The notes below the pieces were generated by a model that was given only the letters and a program-made list of their open reading frames with translations, searched no databases and was not told where the DNA came from. Source: Mycolicibacterium goodii (GTDB lineage: Bacteria > Actinomycetota > Actinomycetes > Mycobacteriales > Mycobacteriaceae). From it: 64,000 nucleotides of DNA. The first letter of the stretch is position 1; each line of letters opens with the position of its first letter. The stretch is from contig NZ_CP012150.1 of assembly GCF_001187505.1 (NCBI RefSeq), positions 248,001-312,000 on the forward strand, given 5' to 3'. Shown in pieces: positions 57,574 through 64,000 of this stretch. A program made the position numbers and the translations under genes.

Positions 57574-58218
57574 TCAGGTGTTCCCTTCGTCCTCGGCGCG
57601 GTAGCCGTACAGGTCGTAGGAGATGTGCCCCTCAAGGTATTTGGCACGCGATGCGGCCTCCTTGTCCTCGCGGGCACGTGCCAGTTCGACGGTGCGGGCG
57701 GCCTCGGCGGCCGGTACGACGGCGGCGCCGTCGGAGTCGAGGATCACGATGTCGCCCGTGCGGATCGTGGCGCCGCCGATCTCGACGCTCGCGTCGACCT
57801 CACCGCGGGTGTCTTTGGTCGCACCGCGCACCCGGATCCACCGGGTCCAGATGGGCAGACCCATCTTTCGCAGTTCTTCGGCGTCGCGCACCGACGCGTC
57901 GACGAGGATCCCCGCCGCACCCCGCTGTCGGATCTGGGTGACGAGCAGATCCCCGATGAGGGCGACCGGCGCGGGTTCGGGCATGGTGAGCACCGCGATC
58001 TCACCGGGTTGCAGGTGCGCGACGAGTTCGTGCACGCCGCGGTTGTCGTTCTGAGCACACCGGACGGTGCGGGCAGGCCCGGCGGCGCGGCTGCCCGGGA
58101 TGAGCTGGATGAAGTCGGCGTCGATGAGGCCCTGCCTTCCGCGGGCCTCATACACCGTCGCCACTCCGGCCCGGCGCAGTTCTGCGATGGTGTCGGCGTC
58201 GATCGCGAGGTCTGTCAC
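57574..58218 (-). CDS. RraA-family aldolase, GalC-like (4-carboxy-4-hydroxy-2-oxoadipate / HMG aldolase)
   Basis: A 214-residue RraA-fold protein. The class II pyruvate-aldolase residues are present: the GDLL loop with VDASVRDAEEL (Arg-Asp pair binding substrate and metal), and GGATIRTGDIVILDSDGAAVVP. Such enzymes (GalC, LigK, ProA) split 4-carboxy-4-hydroxy-2-oxoadipate into pyruvate and oxaloacetate. RNase E inhibitor function is unlikely, because the operon is catabolic. GTG 58218 overlaps the PIG-L-fold gene stop (GTGA). Confidence 0.87.
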   Translation of the reverse strand: MTDLAIDADTIAELRRAGVATVYEARGRQGLIDADFIQLIPGSRAAGPARTVRCAQNDNRGVHELVAHLQPGEIAVLTMPEPAPVALIGDLLVTQIRQRGAAGILVDASVRDAEELRKMGLPIWTRWIRVRGATKDTRGEVDASVEIGGATIRTGDIVILDSDGAAVVPAAEAARTVELARAREDKEAASRAKYLEGHISYDLYGYRAEDEGNT

Positions 58219-58940
58219 AGCGCTGCCACCACATTCGGAACCAGCCGCTGGAACGCCTCGGCTTGCCGGATCTGCTTGCGTCCGGTCACCTTTCGTGCGT
58301 GGTTACCGCGGTGATCGGCGCGTTCGGCGTAGTACTGCTGCAGGTAGGACTGCGCCCGCATCGCGGCCATCGCCTTGCGCTTGAGCTCGAACACATCGGT
58401 GATGTCGACGAAGACGCTCGGCGTGAAGCCGCACAGCTCGGGCTGATGGGGTTCGAACACCAGGAACTCACTCGGCGGCGCGGTGCGGAAACCGGCCTCG
58501 ACGACCGCGCCCGCGGTGAGCAGACGAGCCTTGGAGACAGCCACATTCGCCACGGGATGGTCCGGGTTGAACGGGTCCTTGTCCGGGTGGGTGAGCACGA
58601 CATGCGGTGCGAAATCGCGCATGAGTTCGGCGAGCCGCTCGATCGCGTCCGGACCCACTTCCAACGGGTAGTCGCCGAGGTCGAAGCACTCGAAGGTGGC
58701 GCCGACGGTCTCGGCGGCCTCGGTCGCCTCGGCGTGCCGGTGACGCTTGACGTTGTCGACGGTCTGGCCGGGCTCCTTCCACAGCTCACCCGATTCACCG
58801 CGTTCGCCATAGGACAGCGCAACCACCCTGGCCTCGCCGCCTGCGGCCGTGTGCTTGGCGATCGCACCGGCGGCGCGCCAGACGAAATCGGCGCTGTGCG
58901 CTCCGACGACCAAGAGCCGCTTGGGTTCTACTTCACTCAC
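58215..58940 (-). CDS. PIG-L-fold enzyme, GalB-like (4-oxalomesaconate / 4-carboxy-2-hydroxymuconate hydratase)
   Basis: A 241-residue LmbE/PIG-L-fold protein. The metal motif at the start is GAHSADFVWRAAGAIAKH (His15, Asp18), a departure from the AHPDDE of deacetylases. ALSYGERGES (41-50), HPDKDPFNPDHP and FEPHQPELCGF follow. The same HSADFVWR, LSYGERGES, DP(Y/F)NxDHP and FEPHQPE blocks are, as I recall, those of GalB of Pseudomonas putida, a hydratase built on the PIG-L fold. A deacetylase or mycothiol role is therefore less likely. GTG 58940 has AGGAGAG upstream. It is coupled to the aldolase gene by overlap. Confidence 0.85.
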   Translation of the reverse strand: MSEVEPKRLLVVGAHSADFVWRAAGAIAKHTAAGGEARVVALSYGERGESGELWKEPGQTVDNVKRHRHAEATEAAETVGATFECFDLGDYPLEVGPDAIERLAELMRDFAPHVVLTHPDKDPFNPDHPVANVAVSKARLLTAGAVVEAGFRTAPPSEFLVFEPHQPELCGFTPSVFVDITDVFELKRKAMAAMRAQSYLQQYYAERADHRGNHARKVTGRKQIRQAEAFQRLVPNVVAAL

Positions 58941-58961
58941 GGGTGGGTTCTCTCCTTGTTG

Positions 58962-59735
58962 TCAAACGTTCGCGCGGTCCAGGCTGGAGAGCCAGGAGCG
59001 CGCGGCCTGCATGGTCCAGGACGGTTGGTCGATGCTTTCCAGGTAGTCACGGGCGTCGGTCACCTCGTGCACCCGCCGGGCGGCATGAGCGCGCGAACCG
59101 TCGATGAGCCGGTCGATCAGAGCGTGTGGGTCACCGGCGAGTTCCGCGGCGATCTGTTCGCGCAGCCATAAGGCGCATCCCGCCACCTCCGCCGCCCCGA
59201 AGCTCTCCAGCACCGCGGCGGCCAACCCCTTCATGAACACGCTGCGAATCAGCTTGCGAGCGGCCGCATCTCCCGGCTCTCCGCCGATCGATTCCACCGC
59301 AGCCCCGGTGGCGGCGAAGAGCTCGGCGAACGCGTCCGCGCCCGCCCCGCTGGCCATGAGTGGGGTGCGCACCCCGGCCCGCGGCACCGGGGCGAGCACC
59401 GCGACGTCGACGAAGCGCACGCCCCGCTCGGCCGCGGCGGCACCGAGCCGCCGCTTGAGGTCGGGCCCTCCGGTGTTGAGGTCGGCGATCATCGCGCCGG
59501 GCTTCAGATGTTCGAGCACCGCCTCGGTGACGCCTTGTGCCGCAGTGGCTCCCACGAGTGTGATGACGAGTTCGACGTCAGCGAGCGCACTTTCGAGCCG
59601 GTCATGCTGGACGATGCCGACGTCGTCGAGGCGGGTGTACGGGTCGTAGCCGCTGACCTCGAATCCGGAATCACGCAGTCCGCGCGCATAGAGCGCACCG
59701 GCTTCCCCGAGTCCGACGACGGCGACTTTCGGCAT
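58962..59735 (-). CDS. NAD(P)-dependent dehydrogenase, 6-phosphogluconate-dehydrogenase-like (DUF1932 type)
   Basis: A 257-residue protein with an N-terminal Rossmann motif VAVVGLGEAGALYARGL and the beta-hydroxyacid-dehydrogenase-like stretches LVITLVGATAAQGVTEAVL and DLNTGGPDLKRRLGAAAAERGVRFVDVAVLAP. The C-terminal helical domain with RKLIRSVFMKGLAAAVLESFGAA carries the catalytic-type Lys. It is shorter than 3-hydroxyisobutyrate dehydrogenase. ATG 59735 is first in the long minus-strand operon. It may oxidise a hydroxy acid to an oxo acid that enters the GalBCD-like steps. Confidence 0.8.
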   Translation of the reverse strand: MPKVAVVGLGEAGALYARGLRDSGFEVSGYDPYTRLDDVGIVQHDRLESALADVELVITLVGATAAQGVTEAVLEHLKPGAMIADLNTGGPDLKRRLGAAAAERGVRFVDVAVLAPVPRAGVRTPLMASGAGADAFAELFAATGAAVESIGGEPGDAAARKLIRSVFMKGLAAAVLESFGAAEVAGCALWLREQIAAELAGDPHALIDRLIDGSRAHAARRVHEVTDARDYLESIDQPSWTMQAARSWLSSLDRANV

Positions 59736-60110
59736 GTGACCTCGCTTCGAGTGAGCTCTCAGTGTGATGGGAGCCACCGTACAAGATTGTCGCCAATTTA
59801 GTCAACGATTTTGCCGACGATATTGTGCAGCACGCGGGCACGCCGCTGTACGGGCCCAGAGCGGCCCGGATGAAAATCGTGAGGTTTGCCGCAAGCCCGA
59901 CGGCCGTCGGCGTCTAGCGCGCGGTTTCCGATACGGGACCCGCCGAGTGATGCGACGGATTTCGGGATGCCAGGACGACCGGGAACAGTCGCAGGCGCGG
60001 CGAACCGGCCGGTCGAAGCCGGCACGGTGAAGCGAAAATGTCTGTCGGTCAGGAGAATTCGGGGCGTTCCAAGCGTGCCGTCAATCAGCACGCGGCGCCC
60101 GGAGCGCGTG
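59736..60110. other. intergenic region carrying operon promoter; no gene seen
   Basis: No coding region is convincing here. The left part (59736-59820) is AT-rich for this genome and holds the operator-like sequence. The rest is GC-rich without recognisable elements up to the fgd1 terminator hairpin. Confidence 0.5.
59784..59820. promoter_or_regulatory. operator/promoter candidate of the GalBCD-like operon
   Basis: AGATTGTCGCCAAT (59784-59797) is followed by TTAGTCAACGATTTTGCCGACGA. The first box matches AGATCGTCGCCAAG in front of GntR copy 1 (50620-50633) in 12 of 14 positions. It lies 49-62 bases upstream of the first operon start, where a -35/-10 region would be expected. Confidence 0.5.
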
Positions 60111-60157
60111 GGCGGTCCGGCGCGGCGGCACGTAACGCACCGCCGGGCCGGACCGCC
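60111..60157 (-). terminator. strong stem-loop after fgd1
   Basis: GGCGGTCCGGC (60111-60121) pairs perfectly with GCCGGACCGCC (60147-60157), with an inner GGCGG/CCGCC stem, giving a long hairpin 10 bases past the fgd1 stop. There is no T-tract, which is normal for mycobacterial terminators. Confidence 0.7.
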
Positions 60158-60167
60158 GCACCGCAGG

Positions 60168-61178
60168 CTAGGCCAGCTTGCGCAACCGGGGTTCCAGATC
60201 GCGTTTGAACAGCTCAAGGAATCGCCGCTGGTCATGGCCGGGGGCGTGGAACACCAGGTGGTTCAGGCCCCATTTGACGTACTGGCCGACCTTCTCGACC
60301 GCCTCGTCCGGATCCGAGGCGACAATCCAGCGCTTGGCGACCTGCTCGATCGGCAGCGCATCGGCGGCCTTTTCCATCTCGATCGGATCATCGATCGAGT
60401 GCTTCTGCTCGGCGGTCAACGACAACGGCGCCCAGAACCTGGTGTTCTCCAACGCCGCCTCCGGATCGGTGTCATAGGAGATCTTGATCTCGATCATCCG
60501 GTCGATATCGTCGGCATGCCGGCCTGCGGCCTCGGCGCCCTCCTTGACCGCCGGGATCAGCTTCTCGGCGTACAGTTCCTCACCCTTGCCCGAGGTGCAG
60601 ATGAACCCGTCCCCGGCGCGGCCGGCGTACTTGGCCACCACCGGCCCGCCGGCGGCGACGTACACCGGGATCCCGCCCTCCGGCACGTCATAGATCGACG
60701 CGCCCTTGGTGTGGTAGTACTCACCGTCGAAATCGACCCGGTCGCCGAGCCACAGCTCGCGCATCAGCTTCACCGATTCGCGTAGCCGCGCGAACCGCTC
60801 CTTGAACTCCGGCCACTCCCCGGCATAGCCGGTCGCGATCTCGTTGAGCGCCTCACCCGTGCCCACACCGAGGAAGATCCGGCCCGGGTACAGACACCCC
60901 ATCGTCGCGAACGCCTGGGCGATCACCGCCGGGTTGTAGCGGAACGTCGGTGTCAGCACCGAGGTGCCCAACACCAACCGCTGCGTGCGCTCCCCGACCG
61001 CGGTCATCCACGCCAACGAAAACGGCGCATGCCCACCCTCATGCCGCCACGGCTGGAAGTGATCACTGACCGTCGCACTGTCCATCCCCGCCGACTCGGC
61101 CAGCACCGCCAACTCGACCAATTCCCGCGGAGCGAACTGCTCCGCTGACGCCTTATAACCTAGTTTCAACTCAGCCAC
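60168..61178 (-). CDS. fgd1: F420-dependent glucose-6-phosphate dehydrogenase
   Basis: A 336-residue luciferase-like TIM-barrel enzyme that oxidises glucose 6-phosphate and reduces coenzyme F420. His40 and Trp44 (SDHFQPW) and Glu109 ([10 protein letters not shown]) are the active-site residues; [11 protein letters not shown] at the start and [11 protein letters not shown] are characteristic. It supplies F420H2 for Ddn-like reductases and stress defence. The ATG at 61178 is divergent from the metallo-hydrolase gene with a 34-base gap. In M. tuberculosis fgd1 precedes pta; here they are separated by the two catabolic loci. Confidence 0.97.
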   Translation of the reverse strand: MAELKLGYKASAEQFAPRELVELAVLAESAGMDSATVSDHFQPWRHEGGHAPFSLAWMTAVGERTQRLVLGTSVLTPTFRYNPAVIAQAFATMGCLYPGRIFLGVGTGEALNEIATGYAGEWPEFKERFARLRESVKLMRELWLGDRVDFDGEYYHTKGASIYDVPEGGIPVYVAAGGPVVAKYAGRAGDGFICTSGKGEELYAEKLIPAVKEGAEAAGRHADDIDRMIEIKISYDTDPEAALENTRFWAPLSLTAEQKHSIDDPIEMEKAADALPIEQVAKRWIVASDPDEAVEKVGQYVKWGLNHLVFHAPGHDQRRFLELFKRDLEPRLRKLA

Positions 61179-61212
61179 GATTCGTTTCTACTCCAGTGCC
61201 TAGACTCGCGGC

Positions 61213-61959
61213 ATGGCAGTGGCCCTGAACAAGATCACCGAGCGCGTTCATTTCGCCCGAACCGACCTCGTCAACTGGACGCTGGTGACCGGTGACGACG
61301 GCGTGCTGCTGATCGACGCCGGTTACCCGGGCCAACGCGACGATGTGCTCGGCTCGGTGCGGCAGCTGGGTTTCGGACCCGACGACATCAAGGCGATTCT
61401 GCTGACCCACGCCCACATCGACCACTTCGGCACTGCGATTTGGCTTGCCAAAACCCATGGGACGCAGGTGTATTGCCATGCCGACGAGGTCGGTCACGCG
61501 CGACGCGAGTATCTGGAGCAGGCTTCGCCCGCAGCGGTGATCCGGCAGGCCTGGCGACCGAGCTGGCTGCGTTGGGCGCTGGCGATCTCGCGCAGCGGCG
61601 CGTTCGACCATTCCGGTATCGCCTCGGCACAGGCGTTCACCGCCGACGTCGCGGCGATACTGCCCGGCAACCCCACCGCGATTCCCACCCCGGGCCACAC
61701 CGGCGGGCACTGCTCGTATCTGGTCGACGGTGTGCTGGTGTCCGGGGACGCTCTGGTCACCGGCCATCCGACCTCGCCGCGGCGCGGCCCTCAGTTGCTG
61801 CATCCGGTGTTCAACCACGACGAGCAGGCCTGCCTGCGTAGCCTCGGCGCGCTTGCGCTGCAGGACACCGAGGTGCTGCTGCCCGGCCACGGGGACGTGT
61901 GGCGCGGCCCGATCCGCGAGCTGGCCGATCAGGCCGCGGGCTATCCCAGCACCCGGTAG
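61213..61959 (+). CDS. metallo-beta-lactamase-fold hydrolase
   Basis: A 248-residue MBL-fold protein. The metal motif is LLTHAHIDHFG (His66, His68, Asp70, His71), with GHTGGHCSYLVDG (His), VSGDALVTGHP (Asp) and VLLPGHGDVW (His). It looks like a general glyoxalase II/lactonase-type hydrolase without further domains, and is divergent from fgd1. The same neighbour is found beside fgd1 in other mycobacteria (Rv0406c in M. tuberculosis). The substrate is unknown. Its end overlaps the convergent small membrane protein gene by 19 bases. Confidence 0.9.
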   Translation: MAVALNKITERVHFARTDLVNWTLVTGDDGVLLIDAGYPGQRDDVLGSVRQLGFGPDDIKAILLTHAHIDHFGTAIWLAKTHGTQVYCHADEVGHARREYLEQASPAAVIRQAWRPSWLRWALAISRSGAFDHSGIASAQAFTADVAAILPGNPTAIPTPGHTGGHCSYLVDGVLVSGDALVTGHPTSPRRGPQLLHPVFNHDEQACLRSLGALALQDTEVLLPGHGDVWRGPIRELADQAAGYPSTR

Positions 61960-62252
61960 CCCAGCAGGAACAAACCGGTCAGGCACAGCCCACATGCCAG
62001 CACGATCGTCGGCATGAGCACCATCTGATCGAGCTCGTCGGGCTCGAAAATCTCGTCGTCGTCGATCGGGCCGAAGAAAACCCTGGCCACCGCGGTACGG
62101 CGGAACGCGAACATGCGTCGGCGCAGGCCGGAGGAGTTGGCCCGACGACCGATGAACAACCGCACGGCCACCCCGGCGGCGAACACCACGGCCCCGGACG
62201 CCAACAGCAGCGACCCGACGACTACCTGCGGATTTGGCAAAAGCTCCCCCAC
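61941..62252 (-). CDS. small membrane protein, hypothetical
   Basis: A 103-residue protein with two membrane helices (VVVGSLLLASGAVVFAAGVAV near the N-terminus and TIVLACGLCLTGLFLLGY at the end). They are separated by an Arg-rich loop (RRANSSGLRRRMFAFRRTA) and an acidic patch (GPIDDDEIFEPDELD). GTG 62252 is used as the start, but TTG 62276 in the same frame is possible; neither has a clear ribosome binding site. No family is recognised. It overlaps the 3' end of the convergent metallo-hydrolase gene. Confidence 0.6.
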   Translation of the reverse strand: MGELLPNPQVVVGSLLLASGAVVFAAGVAVRLFIGRRANSSGLRRRMFAFRRTAVARVFFGPIDDDEIFEPDELDQMVLMPTIVLACGLCLTGLFLLGYRVLG

Positions 62253-62316
62253 TGGTGTTCGGCTTCTGCGGACCAAGCCTATAGGCGGTACGGCGCAGGC
62301 TTCATCGAGTTGCGCG

Positions 62317-63414
62317 TCACAGTCCCCAGCGCTGGGCGATCAGCTCATGGGAGCGCAACCGGTCCTCGTGGCGGTGCGTCACCGAGGTGATGACCAGTTC
62401 GTCGGCGTCGGTGACCCGTCGCAGCGCCTCGAGCCGCTCGGCGACCTGATCGGGATCGCCGACGAACTGCGTTGCGACACGGTCTTTCACCATGCCGAGC
62501 TGCTCCTCGGTGAGCGGCGGCAGATCATCGGGATCGGGGTACGGGATGGCCCCGCCACCGGCGCGGATGGAGTACACCCAGTGCGCGTACCCGGCCGCCC
62601 ACCGTCTCGCCGTGGGTTCGTCGTCGGCGACGACGATGTCGGCGGACACCACGACATACGGCTCGGAAAGGTGTTCCGACGGCGTGAACTCGTTGCGGTA
62701 CAACTCGATTGCTTCGAGCGCGGTCGCGGGTGTGATGTGGTAGCTGGCGACGAACGGCAGGCCGCGGGCCGCCGCGACGCCGGCGCTCTGTCCCTTGCTG
62801 CTGCCGAAGATCCACGGCGTCAGACCACTTCCCGCGCCGGGAACCGCCGTACCGATCTCGTAGCGGTCTTGCAGCATGGCCAGGATGTCGTCGAGCTGAT
62901 CGGCGAAATCCGGTGCCACGGCGTTGGGTTGCTGCAGCACGGCCATGCGCGACTGCAGCCGGGGATCGGTCAACAGCGCGCGTATGTCGAACGGCGCCGG
63001 GATCACCACGCCGTCGATCTCGTGCCATTCCCGCGGCGGTGCGGGGGTTTTCGGCTTCTCCCGCATCGCCTCGGCACGTCGCTGCCCGGACCGGCCCACG
63101 CCGAGGTCGATACGGCCCGGATGGAATGCCTCGAGGGTGCCGAAGCTCTCCACGACCGCGACCGCGGTGGTGTGTCCGAGCTGGACCGCGGCGGTGCCAA
63201 CGCGGATCCGCTCGGTGGCCGCCGCGATCTGCCCGACGAGCACCGCGGGAGCCGAACTCGCCACGGCGACGAAGTGGTGTTCGGCAACCCAGAAACGCTT
63301 GTATCCCCACCGTTCGGCGTGCTGCGCCAGGTCGACGGTGTTGCGCAGCGCCGTGGCGGCGTCGGCCCCCGCGCTGATCGGCGCGAGATCCAGGATCGAC
63401 AACGGAACGTTCAT
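62317..63414 (-). CDS. LLM-class flavin-dependent oxidoreductase
   Basis: A 365-residue luciferase-like monooxygenase-fold protein of the alkanal-monooxygenase-like group: MNVPLSILDLAPISAG, RNTVDLAQHAERWGYKRFWVAEHH, APAVLVGQIAAATERIRVGTAAVQLGH, FHPGRIDLGVGRSG and SSKGQSAGVAAARGLPFVASYH. It uses FMN (or F420, less likely from the start motif). The substrate is unknown. ATG 63414 overlaps the stop of the GNAT gene (ATGA), so they are coupled. The frame open beyond the ATG is a shadow. Confidence 0.88.
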   Translation of the reverse strand: MNVPLSILDLAPISAGADAATALRNTVDLAQHAERWGYKRFWVAEHHFVAVASSAPAVLVGQIAAATERIRVGTAAVQLGHTTAVAVVESFGTLEAFHPGRIDLGVGRSGQRRAEAMREKPKTPAPPREWHEIDGVVIPAPFDIRALLTDPRLQSRMAVLQQPNAVAPDFADQLDDILAMLQDRYEIGTAVPGAGSGLTPWIFGSSKGQSAGVAAARGLPFVASYHITPATALEAIELYRNEFTPSEHLSEPYVVVSADIVVADDEPTARRWAAGYAHWVYSIRAGGGAIPYPDPDDLPPLTEEQLGMVKDRVATQFVGDPDQVAERLEALRRVTDADELVITSVTHRHEDRLRSHELIAQRWGL

Positions 63415-63941
63415 GCTGACTCCTCGGCCGACAGCACCTTGTGGAAGGCGATGGGGAACACGGTGCCGTCGGCGGGCAACGGTTCGGGTAGGCGGGTGTA
63501 GCCCGCGGCGGCGTACAACGCCTCGGCCTCGGGCTGCAGGTGGCCCGTGGTCAGGTACACCTTGCGGTAGCCGCGCGCGGCGATCTCGGCTTCCAGGTGG
63601 ACCAGCAGGGTGCGGGCCAGCCCACGCTTGCGGTAGGCGCTGTGGGTCCAGATCCGCTTGAGTTCGGCGGTGTCGTCGTCGAACCGCTGGAACGCGCCTC
63701 CGGTGACGGGCCGGCCGTGCAGCAACCCCACGAACATTCCGCCGGTCGGCGGGGCGAACACATGGGCGGGCTGACCGCGCAGCCACGCCATCACCGCGTC
63801 GCGGGTGCTGCCGTACCGGGACGAGTACTCCTCGGCAAGCTCGTCGAGCAGCGGCACGGCCAGTGGGTCATCCTGACCGACCGCCACAAACTGCACATGA
63901 CCTTGAGCCGGCTCGGACATCACCACCGTTTCTATACCCAT
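63411..63941 (-). CDS. GNAT-family N-acetyltransferase
   Basis: A 176-residue GNAT protein. The acetyl-CoA motif A is ELKRIWTHSAYRKRGLARTLL (Q/RxxGxG/A as RKRGLA), followed by LEAEIAARGYRKVYLTTGHLQPEAEALYAAAGYTRL. ATG 63941 is used; ATG 63920 (MSEPAQGHV) is nearly as good. It is coupled to the LLM oxidoreductase. The last 59 bases of the window upstream of it hold no gene and may include its promoter. Confidence 0.85.
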   Translation of the reverse strand: MGIETVVMSEPAQGHVQFVAVGQDDPLAVPLLDELAEEYSSRYGSTRDAVMAWLRGQPAHVFAPPTGGMFVGLLHGRPVTGGAFQRFDDDTAELKRIWTHSAYRKRGLARTLLVHLEAEIAARGYRKVYLTTGHLQPEAEALYAAAGYTRLPEPLPADGTVFPIAFHKVLSAEESA

Positions 63942-64000
63942 GAGGTGTTCAACGCTCGAGCTGCGGCGATATGCCCGGGCAGACTCAGCGTGATCGAAAA

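Noticed and set aside
57574..58218. Regulator of RNase E (RraA) function
   Set aside because: The aldolase residues are present, and the gene is embedded in a catabolic operon with GalB- and GalD-like genes, so the aldolase reading is preferred.

Overview
The window is GC-rich actinobacterial chromosome from a fast-growing mycobacterium, most probably Mycolicibacterium smegmatis or a close relative. The reasons are the gene set and order fgd1, pta-ackA, pknG-glnH-glnX, mutT3, thiE/thiO-thiS-thiG and lpqL. This is the same neighbourhood as Rv0407-Rv0418 of M. tuberculosis, read here in the opposite direction and opened up by accessory blocks. No rRNA, tRNA or CRISPR array was seen.

Layout. 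0-1.4 kb: the end of a septum-formation-family membrane protein, an internally deleted cytochrome P450 and a DUF3303 protein. 1.4-6.6 kb: an amidase / N-carbamoyl-amino-acid hydrolase / MHS transporter set with a LysR regulator. 6.6-11.4 kb: a Baeyer-Villiger-type monooxygenase, a double-TetR regulator, small membrane proteins and an amino-acid permease. 11.4-15.3 kb: an FCD-GntR-controlled divergent locus (MHS transporter; TIM-barrel isomerase and SDR dehydrogenase) with repeated TGTCAACA operators. 15.4-16.7 kb: a nucleobase permease. 16.6-19.3 kb: a type III polyketide synthase operon of the polyketide-quinone type. 19.3-22.3 kb: two paralogous M28 lipoprotein peptidases, of which one is frameshifted and the other is lpqL. 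22.4-24.8 kb: a complete IS21-family element (istA/istB). 25.2-29.1 kb: an EspA/EspE-like large type VII effector followed by two tandem paralogous lipoproteins. 29.2-33.6 kb: an ABC-2 exporter and an SGNH hydrolase joined to the 3' end of the TPP-riboswitch-controlled thiO-thiS-thiG operon; thiE is divergent.

34.4-44.1 kb is the conserved core: mutT3, glnX-glnH-pknG, and pta-ackA. Between pknG and ackA lie an 81-bp tandem palindromic repeat and a DUF559-type nuclease gene whose 3' end runs into a fourth copy of the repeat. 44.1-49.9 kb: a permease, a class III PLP enzyme resembling ethanolamine-phosphate / phosphohydroxylysine phospho-lyases, an APH-family kinase, an SDR and a UTRA GntR regulator; together they suggest phosphorylation and elimination of an amino alcohol. 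49.9-59.7 kb: one long minus-strand operon with homologues of GalB (PIG-L fold hydratase), GalC (RraA-like aldolase) and GalD (PrpF-like tautomerase), a 6PGDH-like dehydrogenase, a complete ABC importer, an MFS protein and two GntR regulators. It is predicted to take up and degrade 4-oxalomesaconate-type tricarboxylates to pyruvate and oxaloacetate. 60.1-64 kb: fgd1, a metallo-beta-lactamase-fold hydrolase, a small membrane protein, an LLM flavin oxidoreductase and a GNAT acetyltransferase.

The strongest candidates for undescribed biology are the GalBCD-like operon with its own importer, the EspA-like effector with duplicated lipoproteins, the repeat-associated nuclease, and the kinase/phospho-lyase locus.
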